56,925 nt of DNA from Myxococcus guangdongensis (GTDB lineage: Bacteria > Myxococcota > Myxococcia > Myxococcales > Myxococcaceae), in NCBI RefSeq assembly GCF_024198255.1, contig NZ_JAJVKW010000027.1, forward strand, positions 1-56,925. The letters are read 5' to 3'. This document shows positions 34,874 to 43,655 of the stretch, piece after piece. Below the pieces are notes generated by a model, which worked only from the letters and a program-made list of their open reading frames with translations, made no database searches and was not told the origin of the DNA. The position numbers and the translations under genes are program-made. Each line of letters starts with the position of its first letter. The first letter of the stretch is position 1.

Positions 34874-37800
34874 ATGTCCGTTCTCGCCATCGGCAACATC
34901 GAAAAGCTCCGCGCGCTCGCGGCGAACCCCCGCGTGCTGCTGCTCGGCGGGGCCCGCGCGTCCGCGCCCAGCCGCCTCACCGCGTTCGACCTGGCCTCCA
35001 ACAAGGTGCTGTGGAGCAGTGAGCTCCCCTCCGCCGTGAGCGCCCTGGCCCTGTCGGGCGAGCGCTTCGCCGCGGCCCTGGCCGACGGCACCCTGTGCCT
35101 GGGCACCGTGTCCGACGGGCAGGTGCAGACGCGGCTCACCGACGCGCATCCGGGCGGCGTCACCGCGCTCGCGTCTAGCCACGACGGCAAGGTGCTGTTC
35201 AGCGCGGGCGCGGACGGCGTGGTGCGCGGCTGGGAGTGGGACGGCGCGCGCAAGGCGCACGAGTGGAAGGCGTCGCCGCAGCCCCTGCGCGCGGTGGCGG
35301 TGGACCCGTCCGGGACCTTCATCGCGTGCGGCGGTGATGACGGCGTGGTGCGCTCCTTCACCCAGGCCACCGGTGAGCGCCGGGACATGGCGGGCCACGA
35401 GGGCGCGGTGCGCGCGCTGGCCTTCACGCCGCGCGACGGCCGGCTCGCCTCCGGTGGCGACGACGGCAAGGTGCGCTTCTGGTACCTGGTGGGCGCGGTG
35501 GAGTTCGAGGTCCGCGGCGACAAGGACTCCGGTCACGCCGGGGCGGTGCTCGCGCTGGTGTTCCCGCCCACGCCCGCCGCGCAGGACGACGAGGAGCCCG
35601 GCGACCGGGTCTGGTCCGCGGGCAGCGACGGCAAGGTGAAGGTGTGGCGGCTGGATGAGCGCCGCAAGCCGCGCACGCTGGACTGCGGCAGCAAGCCGGT
35701 GAACGCGCTGGTGTTCGTGGCGCCCGGCAACCCGCGCGAGGCGCGCACGTCGCTGGGCGCCCTCTTCACGGCGGGCGAGGACCGGCGCGTCTTCCGCTTC
35801 GGCATCGAGACGGACGGCAAGCCGGCCAACGGTCAGGTCGTGTCGCGGCACGGGCTCGACTTGCTGACGGAGTCGCTGAAGGCGGGGCGCCCCAAGCGCG
35901 AGGCCGCCGTGCGCGAGGCCGCGGCGCTGGAGGAGACCGAGGCGCTCGACTTCGTGCTCCAGGTGCTCTCCACGGACAAGGAGGCGGAGGTGCGCCGCCT
36001 CGCCGCCCGCGAGCTGGGCGAGAAGGGCCGCGTCGCCGCGCGTCCGAAGCTGCGCGAGCGCCTGGACGACGACCATCCCCAGGTGCGCGCCGAGGCCCTC
36101 AAGGCCCTGGAGGCGCTGGAGACGGAGTCGCCGCTGGCCGCGCCCCGCGCCGCGCTGGAGTCGCGCTTCGTGGACATGCGCGTCGCGGGCCTCCAGCGCC
36201 TGGCGAAGCTGGGCCGCGCGTCCCCGCTGGTCCCCGCGCTCATCGCCAGCAAGCTGGGTGAGACGGACGCCACCGTGGGGCTGGCCGCGCTGGACGCGCT
36301 CTCCTCGGTCTCCGCGCCTGCCGACACCGAGCCCCTGCGCGCCGCCTTCGAGCGGGGCCAGCCGCGCCTGCGCGTGGAGGTGCTGGTGCGCATCGCCGGG
36401 GCGGGCCTCCTGGGCCACGCCCAGCTGCAGCCGCTGGTCGCCCGCGCGCTGGATGACGCCGACGCGGACGTGCGCCGCGTGGCCTTCACCATCCGCGTGC
36501 TGGAGCGCCGCGCCCTGGCGCACGCGCTGGAGAGCCGCGACGAGGACTTCGCGCGCTCCACCAAGGACGTGGCCCGCCGGCTCGCGCAGCGCTCGCGGCA
36601 GGGACAGACCTCCGCGCTGACGGACGCCGACGTGCAGGCCGCGCGCGACGCGATGCCCGCGCAGGGCGCCGTGGGTGCCTCGCTGACGGAGAGCGACCTG
36701 GAGCCGCTGCTGGCGGCCATGGCCTGCCGCACGCCGGACACGGCCGTCCGGGGCGCTCGGGGCCTCGCGCAGCTGGGGGATGCCCGGGCGCTGGGCGCGC
36801 TCCTGCAGCTGTCGCGTGAGCCCGACCCCGCCATCCGCCGTCAGGCCGCCGCCGCCCTGCAGGCACTGCAGGACGCGCGCGCCCGCGAGCGGCTGGTGTG
36901 GATGCTGGACGACGAGAACGCGGACGTGCGCGCGACCTCGCTCGACGCCGTGGTGGCGCTGGACGCGGAGGCGCCGCTGGCCTCGGCCGAGGCGGCCCTG
37001 CGCTCCGGCCACGAGGACGTGCGCGTGCGCGGCCTGGACCGGCTGGTGAAGCTGGGCGCCGCGGCCCAGGGCGCCGAGCCGCTGCTCGGTGACGCGCTGG
37101 AGGACGAGTCCGCCAAGGTGCGCGGCGAGGCGTTCCGCACGCTGTGGGCGTGGAACGAGAAGGTGCCGGAGAAGGCGCTGGACCGCGCGCTCGCGGGCCG
37201 CTTCCCGGACCTGCGTGGCCGCGCGGTGGAGGTGCTCGCGCAGCGCGGCGCCGAGGGCTGGGCGCAGGAGCGGCTGAAGAAGTCCGTGGAGGACCGCGAC
37301 GTCGGCGTCGCCACCGCCGCGTACGAGGCGTGGGTGAAGCTGGTGGGCAAGGAGAAGCCCGAGCCGCACCTGGCCGCCCTCGCGTCGACGCACCCCGCCC
37401 TGCGCGTGCTGGCAGCGAAGGGCTCCGTGCACGCGCCCGCCGAGCCCCTGCGCTCGCCGCTGCTCAAGCGCGTGCAGGACGAGGAGCTGGAGGTCGCGGT
37501 CGCCGCGCTGGAGGCGCTCGACAAGCTGATTCCGAGCGAGAACGGGCCGCTGCTGGCGGGCCTGTCCTCCGCGGCGCTGCCGGTGCGCGTGCGCGCCTCC
37601 GAGCTGCTCGCGCCCCGTGGCGCCGAGGACATCATCGAGCCGATGCGCAACCTGATGGACAAGGAGCTCGAGCGGCTGTACCCGCCCGCGTTCCTCATCC
37701 CGCTGCGCATCCGGGGCGCTCGTGCCCTGGCGACGCTGGGCTCGCGTCGGCTGCTGTCCTGGTTCGCCACCACGCTGCTGACGAGCGAGCTGGGAGATTT

Positions 37801-40800
37801 GCAGGAGCAGGGCGCGCGCGGCCTCGCCACCGCCAGCCGTCGGGGCGACGAGGGCTACCTGCTGGACGCGCTCAGCCACGCCAACGTGGCGGTGCGCTCG
37901 TGGGGCGCGGACGGCCTGTCGCGCCTGGGTGATGCGCGCGCGCTGCCGGTGCTCACCGGCAACCTGCGCCATGACCACCTGCCCATCCGGCTGGGCGCCA
38001 TCCTCTCCTTCGCGGCCCTGGGCTCCGAGGGCGACGGCGGCCTGCTGCATGGCCTGGAGGACCGCGCCCGCGAGGTGCAGGAGATGGTGTTCGCCATCGT
38101 CCTCGCCCGGGACTTGCGCGCCACCCGTCGCGGGGAGCCGCCCGACCTGCTCGCCAGCGCGCTGTCCAGCGGACGCCCCGAGGTGCGCTACGCCGCGGCC
38201 CGCGCGCTGGAGCTGCGCACGGAGACGGACGCGTACCGCGCCAACCTCGTCGAGGGGCTGCTGCCGCCCAAGCCCGACAAGGTCGGCGACATGAAGGACT
38301 GGCCCTCCGAGGAGGACCGCGCCAAGCGCATGGTGGGGCTCGCCGAGGCCCTCTCCAGCGGTCAGCCCGAGCAGCGCTACGCGGCGGCCCAGGTGCTGCT
38401 GCTGCGCAACAAGCCGCTCGACTACTTCCGCGAGGCGCAGAAGGTCGCCCGGCCCAGCTCGCTGGACGCGCCGTGGAAGCCGGAGACGGCGCCCACCGTG
38501 TCGCCCGTGCAGGCCACGCCCGCGAAGAGCTGGCTGCGCCGGCTGTTCTCCGCCACCAAGCCCGGCACGCCGGAGACCTCCTCTCCCGAGGCGGCCACCC
38601 ACGCCGAGCGTCAGCACCTGCGCCGGCTGGCCTTCGGCGCGTACGTGGGGCTCTTGCGCCAGGTGTCCGCGGGTGACGACGAGGGTCACCGCGTCCGCCG
38701 CGACGCCGTGGACCGGGTGGTGAAGCTCACGCAGGAGGGCTACGCGGGCACGCCCGCCGCCGTGGCCGCCCTGCTGCGCGCCCTGGAGGATCCACACCAA
38801 CTGGTGCGCAAGGCCGCGCTCACGGGCCTCAAGGAGCTGTTCCCCGCGGGCAGCGACGAGCCGCTCTCGCTGGCCCTGGCCTCGCTGGCGCCGGACGTGG
38901 CGCGCATCGCGCTGGACGAGCTGGCCGAGCGGGGGGACGCCGCGAAGCCGCGCATCACCGCCGCGCTCAACTCGCCGCTGTCGGACGTGCGCCGCTACGC
39001 GTTCGAGCTGCTCGAGAAGCTCAGCCCGCCCGGCAGCCTGGAGCCGCTGCTGGCCGCGCTGGGCAGCGAGCACGCGGACCTGCGCGTGGGCGTGATTGAG
39101 CGGCTGGCCGGCGCCAACGACTCGCGCGTCACCGAGGCGCTGGGTCGGGCCATGTCCAGCGAGCACGAGGACCTGCGCCTGCGCGCGTCCGAGCTGCTCG
39201 CGTGGCGCGGCGACGAGCGCGCGGTGGAGGTGCTCGCCTCGTTCCTGCGCTCGGAGACGCCCGCCGTCGCCAAGCGCGCGGTGGAGGCGCTCGCCCGACT
39301 GGCCACGCCCACCGCCGTGAGCGCCCTGGCCGCGCGGCTGGCGGTCTCCACGGACCTGCACGAGCGACTGCGGCTGGTGGACGCGCTGGGACAGACGCGC
39401 CGCCCCGAGGCGCTGGACGTGCTGGCGCGCCGCGTGCTGGAGGACGACACCAGCGCGGTGCGCGTCGCGTGTGTCCCCGCCGCGATGCAGGTGGCCGGCA
39501 CGGACGTGAAGAAGCGCGACGCGGCGCTGGCGCTGCGCTTCCTGCGTCCGGCGGTGAAGAGCCTGGACGTGGCGGTGCGGCTGGCGGCCCTGCGCGAGCT
39601 GGAGCACGGCGCGGAGGCCGGTCAGTCCGAGGTGCTGGTCAGCCTCTTCAACGACCGGGACGTCACGGTGCGCGCCGAGGCCGTGGGGCTGTACTCCAAG
39701 CGCGTCGTCGAGCACGCCGCCCCCGTGGGCCCGCTCGAGGACGTGCTGCGCGGTGGGGCTCGCGAGCTGATGCTGCCCGCCGCCGAGGGCGTCGCGCACC
39801 TGCGCGGCGTGAGCGCGCTGCGGCCCCTGCTGCTGTACTCGCGCGCCGGTGAGGACGGGCAGCGCGAGCGCGCCCTGCTCGCCCTGGGCACGCTGGGTGA
39901 CGCGCGGGCGCTGAGCGAGCTGGAGACGGTGGCCGCCGGTGGCACGCCCGAGGCGCCCACCGAGCCGAGCATGGTGTGGGCCGCGGTGGAGGGCCTGGGT
40001 CGCCTCGCGGGCCGGCTGCCGGACGGCGAGGAGCGCCGCCGCGTCGAGGAGAAGGTGGAGGCCGCCGCGGTCGAGGGCGCCGACTCCTCGCTCCAGCAGG
40101 CGGGCGTGAAGGGCCTTCGCGCCATCGGCGGCGAGCGCGCCCGGGTGAAGGTCGAGGCGCTGCTGCTCGACACGGACACCCACCTGCTCGTGCGAATCAC
40201 CGCCGCGCAGGAGCTGGGCAAGCTCAAGGACGTGGAGGCGGAGACCACGCTCGCCACCATCCTGGACGACTCCACGGAGCTGCTCCGCAAGGAGGCGCGC
40301 AAGGCGCTGGACGAGCTGTTCCCGAAGGAGCGCACCCGCGTCGAGTTCCTCGCCGTGGCCAGCCGCTACCAGGACATCTCCGAGCCGGCCGTCACGTACC
40401 TCTCCCGCGAGGGTGACCCGGCGCTGCTGGTGCCCCGGCTCGCCACGCTGACCAACGAGGAGCTGCGGCTGAGCCTGCGTCGGGGACTCTCGCGGCGCGG
40501 CGCGCTGCCGGTGCCCGAGACGGTGACGCTGCTGGAGCACGACAAGGCGGAGGCCCGCCAGGAGGCGGCCCTGCTGATTGGCACGTGGACCGGCGAGGCG
40601 CGCGCCTCCGGACAGGTGGACGTGGCCGGGCTGTCCCGCGCGCTGGTCTCCTCCGAGCGGCGCACCGCGAAGGACTGGGCGGCCACGCCTCCCGGCCCGA
40701 AGAAGAACGCGCTCGCCTCCGCGTGGGAGCGCATCCTGTGGGCCGGCTCGCGGCTGGGCACGGCGGGGCTCGCCGACTCCGCGCGCGACATCCTCAAGGC

Positions 40801-41404
40801 TGGCGAGGCGGGCTCCCCCGCGACGGTGCGTCAGGAGGCGGCCCGCGTGCTGTCCCGCCTGGGCACGGCCGGCGCCACGCTGAAGCTCCAGGGCCAGGAC
40901 ACCCCGGCGCCCGTGCTGTCCAACGACAAGGAGCGCACCGCCTCCGCGGACGTGCTCAAGGGCGCGCTGACGGACCCGGATGCGCGGGTGCGCTCGGCGG
41001 CCGCGGATGCACTGGCGCGGCTCTCCCCCGAGAAGGCCGCGACCTGGGCGCTGGAGGTGAAGCCGTTCGACCCGGTGGCCCTGGGCCCCACGGGCGCGAA
41101 GGTGCCCGCCGACGCCCTGGCCTCGTCCGAGGGTCGTCGGCTGGCCGAGCCTTCGTTGCTGGGTCAGGGGAATCTCGCGCCGCTGGCCGCGTTGGCCCAG
41201 AGCGCGAAGCCCGAGGTGAAACAGGAAGCCTGGGCCGGCATGGGCCGGCTGGGCGGTGACGAGGCAGCGAAGCTGCTGCACACGGCCGCCTTCGACAAGT
41301 CTCAGTCCGTGGAGCTGCGCAAGGCCGCCTGGCGCGCCCACAAACGTGCACGTCGCGCCGCCGAGCGCGCGAAGAACCACCGGAAGGAAGGGAACCCGTC
41401 GTGA
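34874..41404 (+). CDS. Giant WD40-HEAT-repeat protein of the retron-linked operon
   Basis: This 2,176-residue cytoplasmic protein has two parts. Residues about 1-325 form a WD40 beta-propeller with repeats such as LFSAGADGVVRGWEWD, IACGGDDGVVRSF, LASGGDDGKVRFWYL and VWSAGSDGKVKVWRL. The rest, about residues 340-2150, is a continuous HEAT/ARM solenoid with dozens of units of the form D-x-x-V-R-x-x-A-x-x-A-L-x-x-L. A Pro/Thr-rich linker near residues 1200-1245 may be flexible. No nuclease or ATPase motif is visible. I chose the ATG at 34874 because GGAAAG lies seven bases upstream; an in-frame ATG exists at 34844. The stop overlaps the SWIM gene start (GTGA). The build suits a recognition or scaffold platform. 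Confidence 0.85.
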   Translation: MSVLAIGNIEKLRALAANPRVLLLGGARASAPSRLTAFDLASNKVLWSSELPSAVSALALSGERFAAALADGTLCLGTVSDGQVQTRLTDAHPGGVTALASSHDGKVLFSAGADGVVRGWEWDGARKAHEWKASPQPLRAVAVDPSGTFIACGGDDGVVRSFTQATGERRDMAGHEGAVRALAFTPRDGRLASGGDDGKVRFWYLVGAVEFEVRGDKDSGHAGAVLALVFPPTPAAQDDEEPGDRVWSAGSDGKVKVWRLDERRKPRTLDCGSKPVNALVFVAPGNPREARTSLGALFTAGEDRRVFRFGIETDGKPANGQVVSRHGLDLLTESLKAGRPKREAAVREAAALEETEALDFVLQVLSTDKEAEVRRLAARELGEKGRVAARPKLRERLDDDHPQVRAEALKALEALETESPLAAPRAALESRFVDMRVAGLQRLAKLGRASPLVPALIASKLGETDATVGLAALDALSSVSAPADTEPLRAAFERGQPRLRVEVLVRIAGAGLLGHAQLQPLVARALDDADADVRRVAFTIRVLERRALAHALESRDEDFARSTKDVARRLAQRSRQGQTSALTDADVQAARDAMPAQGAVGASLTESDLEPLLAAMACRTPDTAVRGARGLAQLGDARALGALLQLSREPDPAIRRQAAAALQALQDARARERLVWMLDDENADVRATSLDAVVALDAEAPLASAEAALRSGHEDVRVRGLDRLVKLGAAAQGAEPLLGDALEDESAKVRGEAFRTLWAWNEKVPEKALDRALAGRFPDLRGRAVEVLAQRGAEGWAQERLKKSVEDRDVGVATAAYEAWVKLVGKEKPEPHLAALASTHPALRVLAAKGSVHAPAEPLRSPLLKRVQDEELEVAVAALEALDKLIPSENGPLLAGLSSAALPVRVRASELLAPRGAEDIIEPMRNLMDKELERLYPPAFLIPLRIRGARALATLGSRRLLSWFATTLLTSELGDLQEQGARGLATASRRGDEGYLLDALSHANVAVRSWGADGLSRLGDARALPVLTGNLRHDHLPIRLGAILSFAALGSEGDGGLLHGLEDRAREVQEMVFAIVLARDLRATRRGEPPDLLASALSSGRPEVRYAAARALELRTETDAYRANLVEGLLPPKPDKVGDMKDWPSEEDRAKRMVGLAEALSSGQPEQRYAAAQVLLLRNKPLDYFREAQKVARPSSLDAPWKPETAPTVSPVQATPAKSWLRRLFSATKPGTPETSSPEAATHAERQHLRRLAFGAYVGLLRQVSAGDDEGHRVRRDAVDRVVKLTQEGYAGTPAAVAALLRALEDPHQLVRKAALTGLKELFPAGSDEPLSLALASLAPDVARIALDELAERGDAAKPRITAALNSPLSDVRRYAFELLEKLSPPGSLEPLLAALGSEHADLRVGVIERLAGANDSRVTEALGRAMSSEHEDLRLRASELLAWRGDERAVEVLASFLRSETPAVAKRAVEALARLATPTAVSALAARLAVSTDLHERLRLVDALGQTRRPEALDVLARRVLEDDTSAVRVACVPAAMQVAGTDVKKRDAALALRFLRPAVKSLDVAVRLAALRELEHGAEAGQSEVLVSLFNDRDVTVRAEAVGLYSKRVVEHAAPVGPLEDVLRGGARELMLPAAEGVAHLRGVSALRPLLLYSRAGEDGQRERALLALGTLGDARALSELETVAAGGTPEAPTEPSMVWAAVEGLGRLAGRLPDGEERRRVEEKVEAAAVEGADSSLQQAGVKGLRAIGGERARVKVEALLLDTDTHLLVRITAAQELGKLKDVEAETTLATILDDSTELLRKEARKALDELFPKERTRVEFLAVASRYQDISEPAVTYLSREGDPALLVPRLATLTNEELRLSLRRGLSRRGALPVPETVTLLEHDKAEARQEAALLIGTWTGEARASGQVDVAGLSRALVSSERRTAKDWAATPPGPKKNALASAWERILWAGSRLGTAGLADSARDILKAGEAGSPATVRQEAARVLSRLGTAGATLKLQGQDTPAPVLSNDKERTASADVLKGALTDPDARVRSAAADALARLSPEKAATWALEVKPFDPVALGPTGAKVPADALASSEGRRLAEPSLLGQGNLAPLAALAQSAKPEVKQEAWAGMGRLGGDEAAKLLHTAAFDKSQSVELRKAAWRAHKRARRAAERAKNHRKEGNPS

Positions 41405-43245
41405 CGACCGCCACCCGTCACCCCGTCGAGCTTCGCTACGCCACCGCGAGCGACGTGGAGTCCCACGCGGACGCCTCGCGCGTGCTCCTGGCCCTGGAGG
41501 GCTCGCGCGGCACCGTCGGCGTGCGAGGCCGCCTCAAGGACGCGTCGCTGTTCCGCGACGCGCTCACCGCCACGTTCGGCATCCTCGCCAGCGACCTGCG
41601 CTACCGGGGCAAGGACCGCACCGCGTACCTCGCGTACCTCATGAAGAAGGGGAAGCGGGCGAGCGCGCAAATCTGGGAGGCCCAGAAGGCCTTCCTCGAC
41701 AACGCGCTCGACGGTGAGCAGAAGCAGGACGCCGTGCTGGACCCGGTGCTCACCGTGGACCCGGACAGCGTCTCGCTCGAAGTGTTCTCCCGCGACGAGA
41801 GCGCCTACGCGCGACTGTCCCTGGACAACAGCCTCTTCGAGGGCCGCGAGGCCGCGCACGGCTCCACCTTCCTGGACGTCCCGTCGGACCTGCTCTCGCG
41901 CATGGACCGGCTGCGCACCTACCTGCCCGTGTCGCTGGAGGCCCACGTCGCGCTGCCCGCCAAGGAAGCCCGTGAGCCGCGCAACGTGCAGGTGCCGCAC
42001 GCGTGGCTGCGCGGCTTCCTCCAGGTGCAGTCCGCCGCCACGCTGCCCGCCAACACGTGCGAGCTGGCGCCCATCGACCTGTACAACCTCCTCTTCGCGC
42101 TGCGCACCCGCAAGGCGAAGAAGGCCCCGCGCGCGCTGCGCTTCGAGCTGGTCCCCGGCGCTCCGCCCAGGCTGGTGCTGGAGCCGTGGGAGCTGGTGCT
42201 CGAGTGCCACGGCGGCAAGTACACCGGCACCGCGCCCGCGGTGGTGCGCACGTTCGGCCGTCAGCGGCTGGTCGCGCTCGCGCGGCTGTTGCCGCATGCG
42301 AAGTCCGTGCGCCTGCAGCTCATGGGTCCGGGCCTGCCGGTGTTCTGGGTCATCGACATGGGCCAGGCCACGCTGACGATGGGCCTCACCGGCTGGACGG
42401 AGAGCGGCTGGTCCTCCGCCGCGGCCTTCGACGTGCTGATGCCGCGCGCGGTGCCGGAGGGTCTGGCCGAGAAGCTGCGCGGGAAGCTGCGCGCCGATGG
42501 CCCGCAGTCCTTCGAGCCCCTCGTCGCCGCCGCGGAGGGCGCGAAGAAGGAGCAGGTGCGCGCGGCGTTGCAGCTCGAGTGCCTCCGCGGCCGTGTCCTC
42601 TTCGATGTGGCGCAGGGCAAGTACCGCCCGCGTGAGCTGATGGCCACGCCCGTGGACGAGTCCGTCATCCGCTTCGGCAGCGAGCGTGAGGCCCGCGCCC
42701 ACCGCCTGCTCGGCGACGGCGGCCCGGGTGCCGGCGAGGTGAAGCTCACCAAGGTGCACGACATGGTGGGCGAGGGCACGCGCATCCACGGCGAAGTGGT
42801 GGACCGCGAGGCCGTGCGCAGCTTCTTCCCCAGCTTCACGTTGGACCTGGAAGGCCGCGTGAAGGACGCGTCCTGCGGGTGTCCGCACTTCCGCCGCTCC
42901 GGCATGCGCGAGGGACCGTGCGAGCACCAGCTCGCGCTGCGCCTGGTCTACGCGCGCCGCCGCACCGAGGAAGAGGCGCTCCGGCAGACGCCCGAGGGCC
43001 GCAAGCACATCCGCGCCGAGACGCGCTCGTACGTGCGTCGCGACGCGGAGAGCGGACAAGAGATGGTGTACCGCGTTTCCTTGGATGGCCAGGTGGTCGC
43101 CGTGGAGTGGGGCCTTCGCACCGGCGAAGCGCGTCACCAGCGGCTCTGGTTCGACACGGACGTGGAGGCGCGCACCGCATATTTCACGCGCCTGGAGAAG
43201 CTTTCGGCCGACGGCTACATCGACGCGGCCTCGTCATTGGTGTAA
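41401..43245 (+). CDS. SWIM zinc-finger protein of the retron-linked operon
   Basis: This 614-residue protein carries a SWIM motif C492-x-C494-x12-C507-x-H509 (ASCGCPHF ... PCEHQ), a zinc-binding module that usually contacts DNA or proteins. The upstream 480 residues mix alpha and beta, with a winged-helix-like stretch just before the zinc site (ALQLECLRGRVLFDVAQGKYRPRELM). A last domain of about 100 residues follows the zinc site. The start is GTG at 41401, overlapping the stop of the WD40-HEAT gene, with GGAAGGAAGGG upstream, so translation is coupled. The retron RNA begins about 80 bases after its stop. In retron classifications, as I remember them, some reverse transcriptases are paired with SWIM proteins, which would fit here. 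Confidence 0.82.
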   Translation: MTTATRHPVELRYATASDVESHADASRVLLALEGSRGTVGVRGRLKDASLFRDALTATFGILASDLRYRGKDRTAYLAYLMKKGKRASAQIWEAQKAFLDNALDGEQKQDAVLDPVLTVDPDSVSLEVFSRDESAYARLSLDNSLFEGREAAHGSTFLDVPSDLLSRMDRLRTYLPVSLEAHVALPAKEAREPRNVQVPHAWLRGFLQVQSAATLPANTCELAPIDLYNLLFALRTRKAKKAPRALRFELVPGAPPRLVLEPWELVLECHGGKYTGTAPAVVRTFGRQRLVALARLLPHAKSVRLQLMGPGLPVFWVIDMGQATLTMGLTGWTESGWSSAAAFDVLMPRAVPEGLAEKLRGKLRADGPQSFEPLVAAAEGAKKEQVRAALQLECLRGRVLFDVAQGKYRPRELMATPVDESVIRFGSEREARAHRLLGDGGPGAGEVKLTKVHDMVGEGTRIHGEVVDREAVRSFFPSFTLDLEGRVKDASCGCPHFRRSGMREGPCEHQLALRLVYARRRTEEEALRQTPEGRKHIRAETRSYVRRDAESGQEMVYRVSLDGQVVAVEWGLRTGEARHQRLWFDTDVEARTAYFTRLEKLSADGYIDAASSLV

Positions 43246-43326
43246 ACACTCAACCACGGCTCGGTCGCCTTCGATGGCGGCCGACAGGGAAGGTGCGACG
43301 GAAGACACGATGAAGCGCGCTTCACG

Positions 43327-43359
43327 CGCGAGCAGCCGAGAGAGGTCTGGAGTGCATCA
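43327..43359 (+). repeat. Retron inverted repeat a1
   Basis: This 33-base segment pairs with 43573-43605 (a2) in the primary transcript. The 24 bases starting CGCGAGCAGCC give 20 Watson-Crick pairs, one G-U and three mismatches, and pairing continues weaker to GCATCA. In retrons a1 ends just before the branching G, here predicted at 43360 within CATCAGCC. The a1-a2 duplex sets the priming site for the reverse transcriptase. Confidence 0.85.
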
Positions 43360-43417
43360 GCCTGAGCGCCTCGAGCGCGGGAGCGGCGTTGCGCCGCTCC
43401 GGTTTGAATGCAGGACA
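43341..43417 (+). ncRNA. msr: Retron msr RNA (msDNA-Mx162 type)
   Basis: The predicted branching G is at 43360, immediately after repeat a1. Taking the published geometry of msDNA-Mx162 as I remember it (77-base RNA, branch at residue 20) places the RNA at 43341-43417. It contains a small GCGC stem-loop after the branch and a perfect 9-bp hairpin GGAGCGGCG-TTG-CGCCGCTCC (43380-43400), the structure expected for recognition by the reverse transcriptase. Its 3' end overlaps the msd 3' end by about seven bases. The exact ends are inferred from family lengths, not seen. Confidence 0.82.
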
Positions 43418-43572
43418 CTCTCCGCAAGGTAGCCTGTTCTTGGCTCTCTCCCTCACCTGCACTACGGCCGGGGTGGGCAGCGGAGCCAACGACGCGACCG
43501 CCGTTTGCCCACCCCGGCCGTAGTGCAGGTGAGGGGAGAGCCGGTGAGGCTACCGTGCCCCAGGTGAGATGG
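43411..43572 (-). ncRNA. msd: Retron msd template (162-base msDNA, minus-strand cDNA)
   Basis: cDNA synthesis should start opposite position 43572, next to repeat a2, and run leftward. The interval contains a very long hairpin: arms 43442-43479 and 43506-43542 pair over about 37 bp with a single-base bulge and a 26-base loop. A second stem, GGTAGCCT (43428-43435) with AGGCTACC (43547-43554), closes its base. A length of 162 bases, as in msDNA-Mx162, gives the 3' end at 43411 and an overlap with the msr end, as known for these molecules. The 3' end is inferred from the family. Confidence 0.85.
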
Positions 43573-43605
43573 TGGTGCTTTCCTGGCCTCCCTCGACTGC
43601 TCGCG
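43573..43605 (+). repeat. Retron inverted repeat a2
   Basis: This segment begins TGGTGCTTTCC and ends TGCTCGCG. It is complementary to a1 (43327-43359). It lies directly after the msd and 50 bases before the reverse transcriptase start codon. Most differences from perfect pairing are transitions. Confidence 0.85.
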
Positions 43606-43655
43606 AATGACAGCCGCTTCGTCCGAAGCCGCCGCGCCCCCTCGAAGGTGCTGAC

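Noticed and set aside
33101..41380. Open frame of about 2,760 codons on the minus strand opposite the helical-repeat genes
   Set aside because: It mirrors the repeated, very GC-rich codons of the plus-strand HEAT genes. Its translation is dominated by Arg, Gln, His and Leu without domain features, and it runs across the junction of two real genes. This is a compositional shadow.
43312..43323. Palindrome GAAGCGCGCTTC just before retron repeat a1
   Set aside because: It is a perfect 12-base palindrome, but a short GC-rich palindrome is expected by chance here. It may be part of the retron leader, but I see no specific role.
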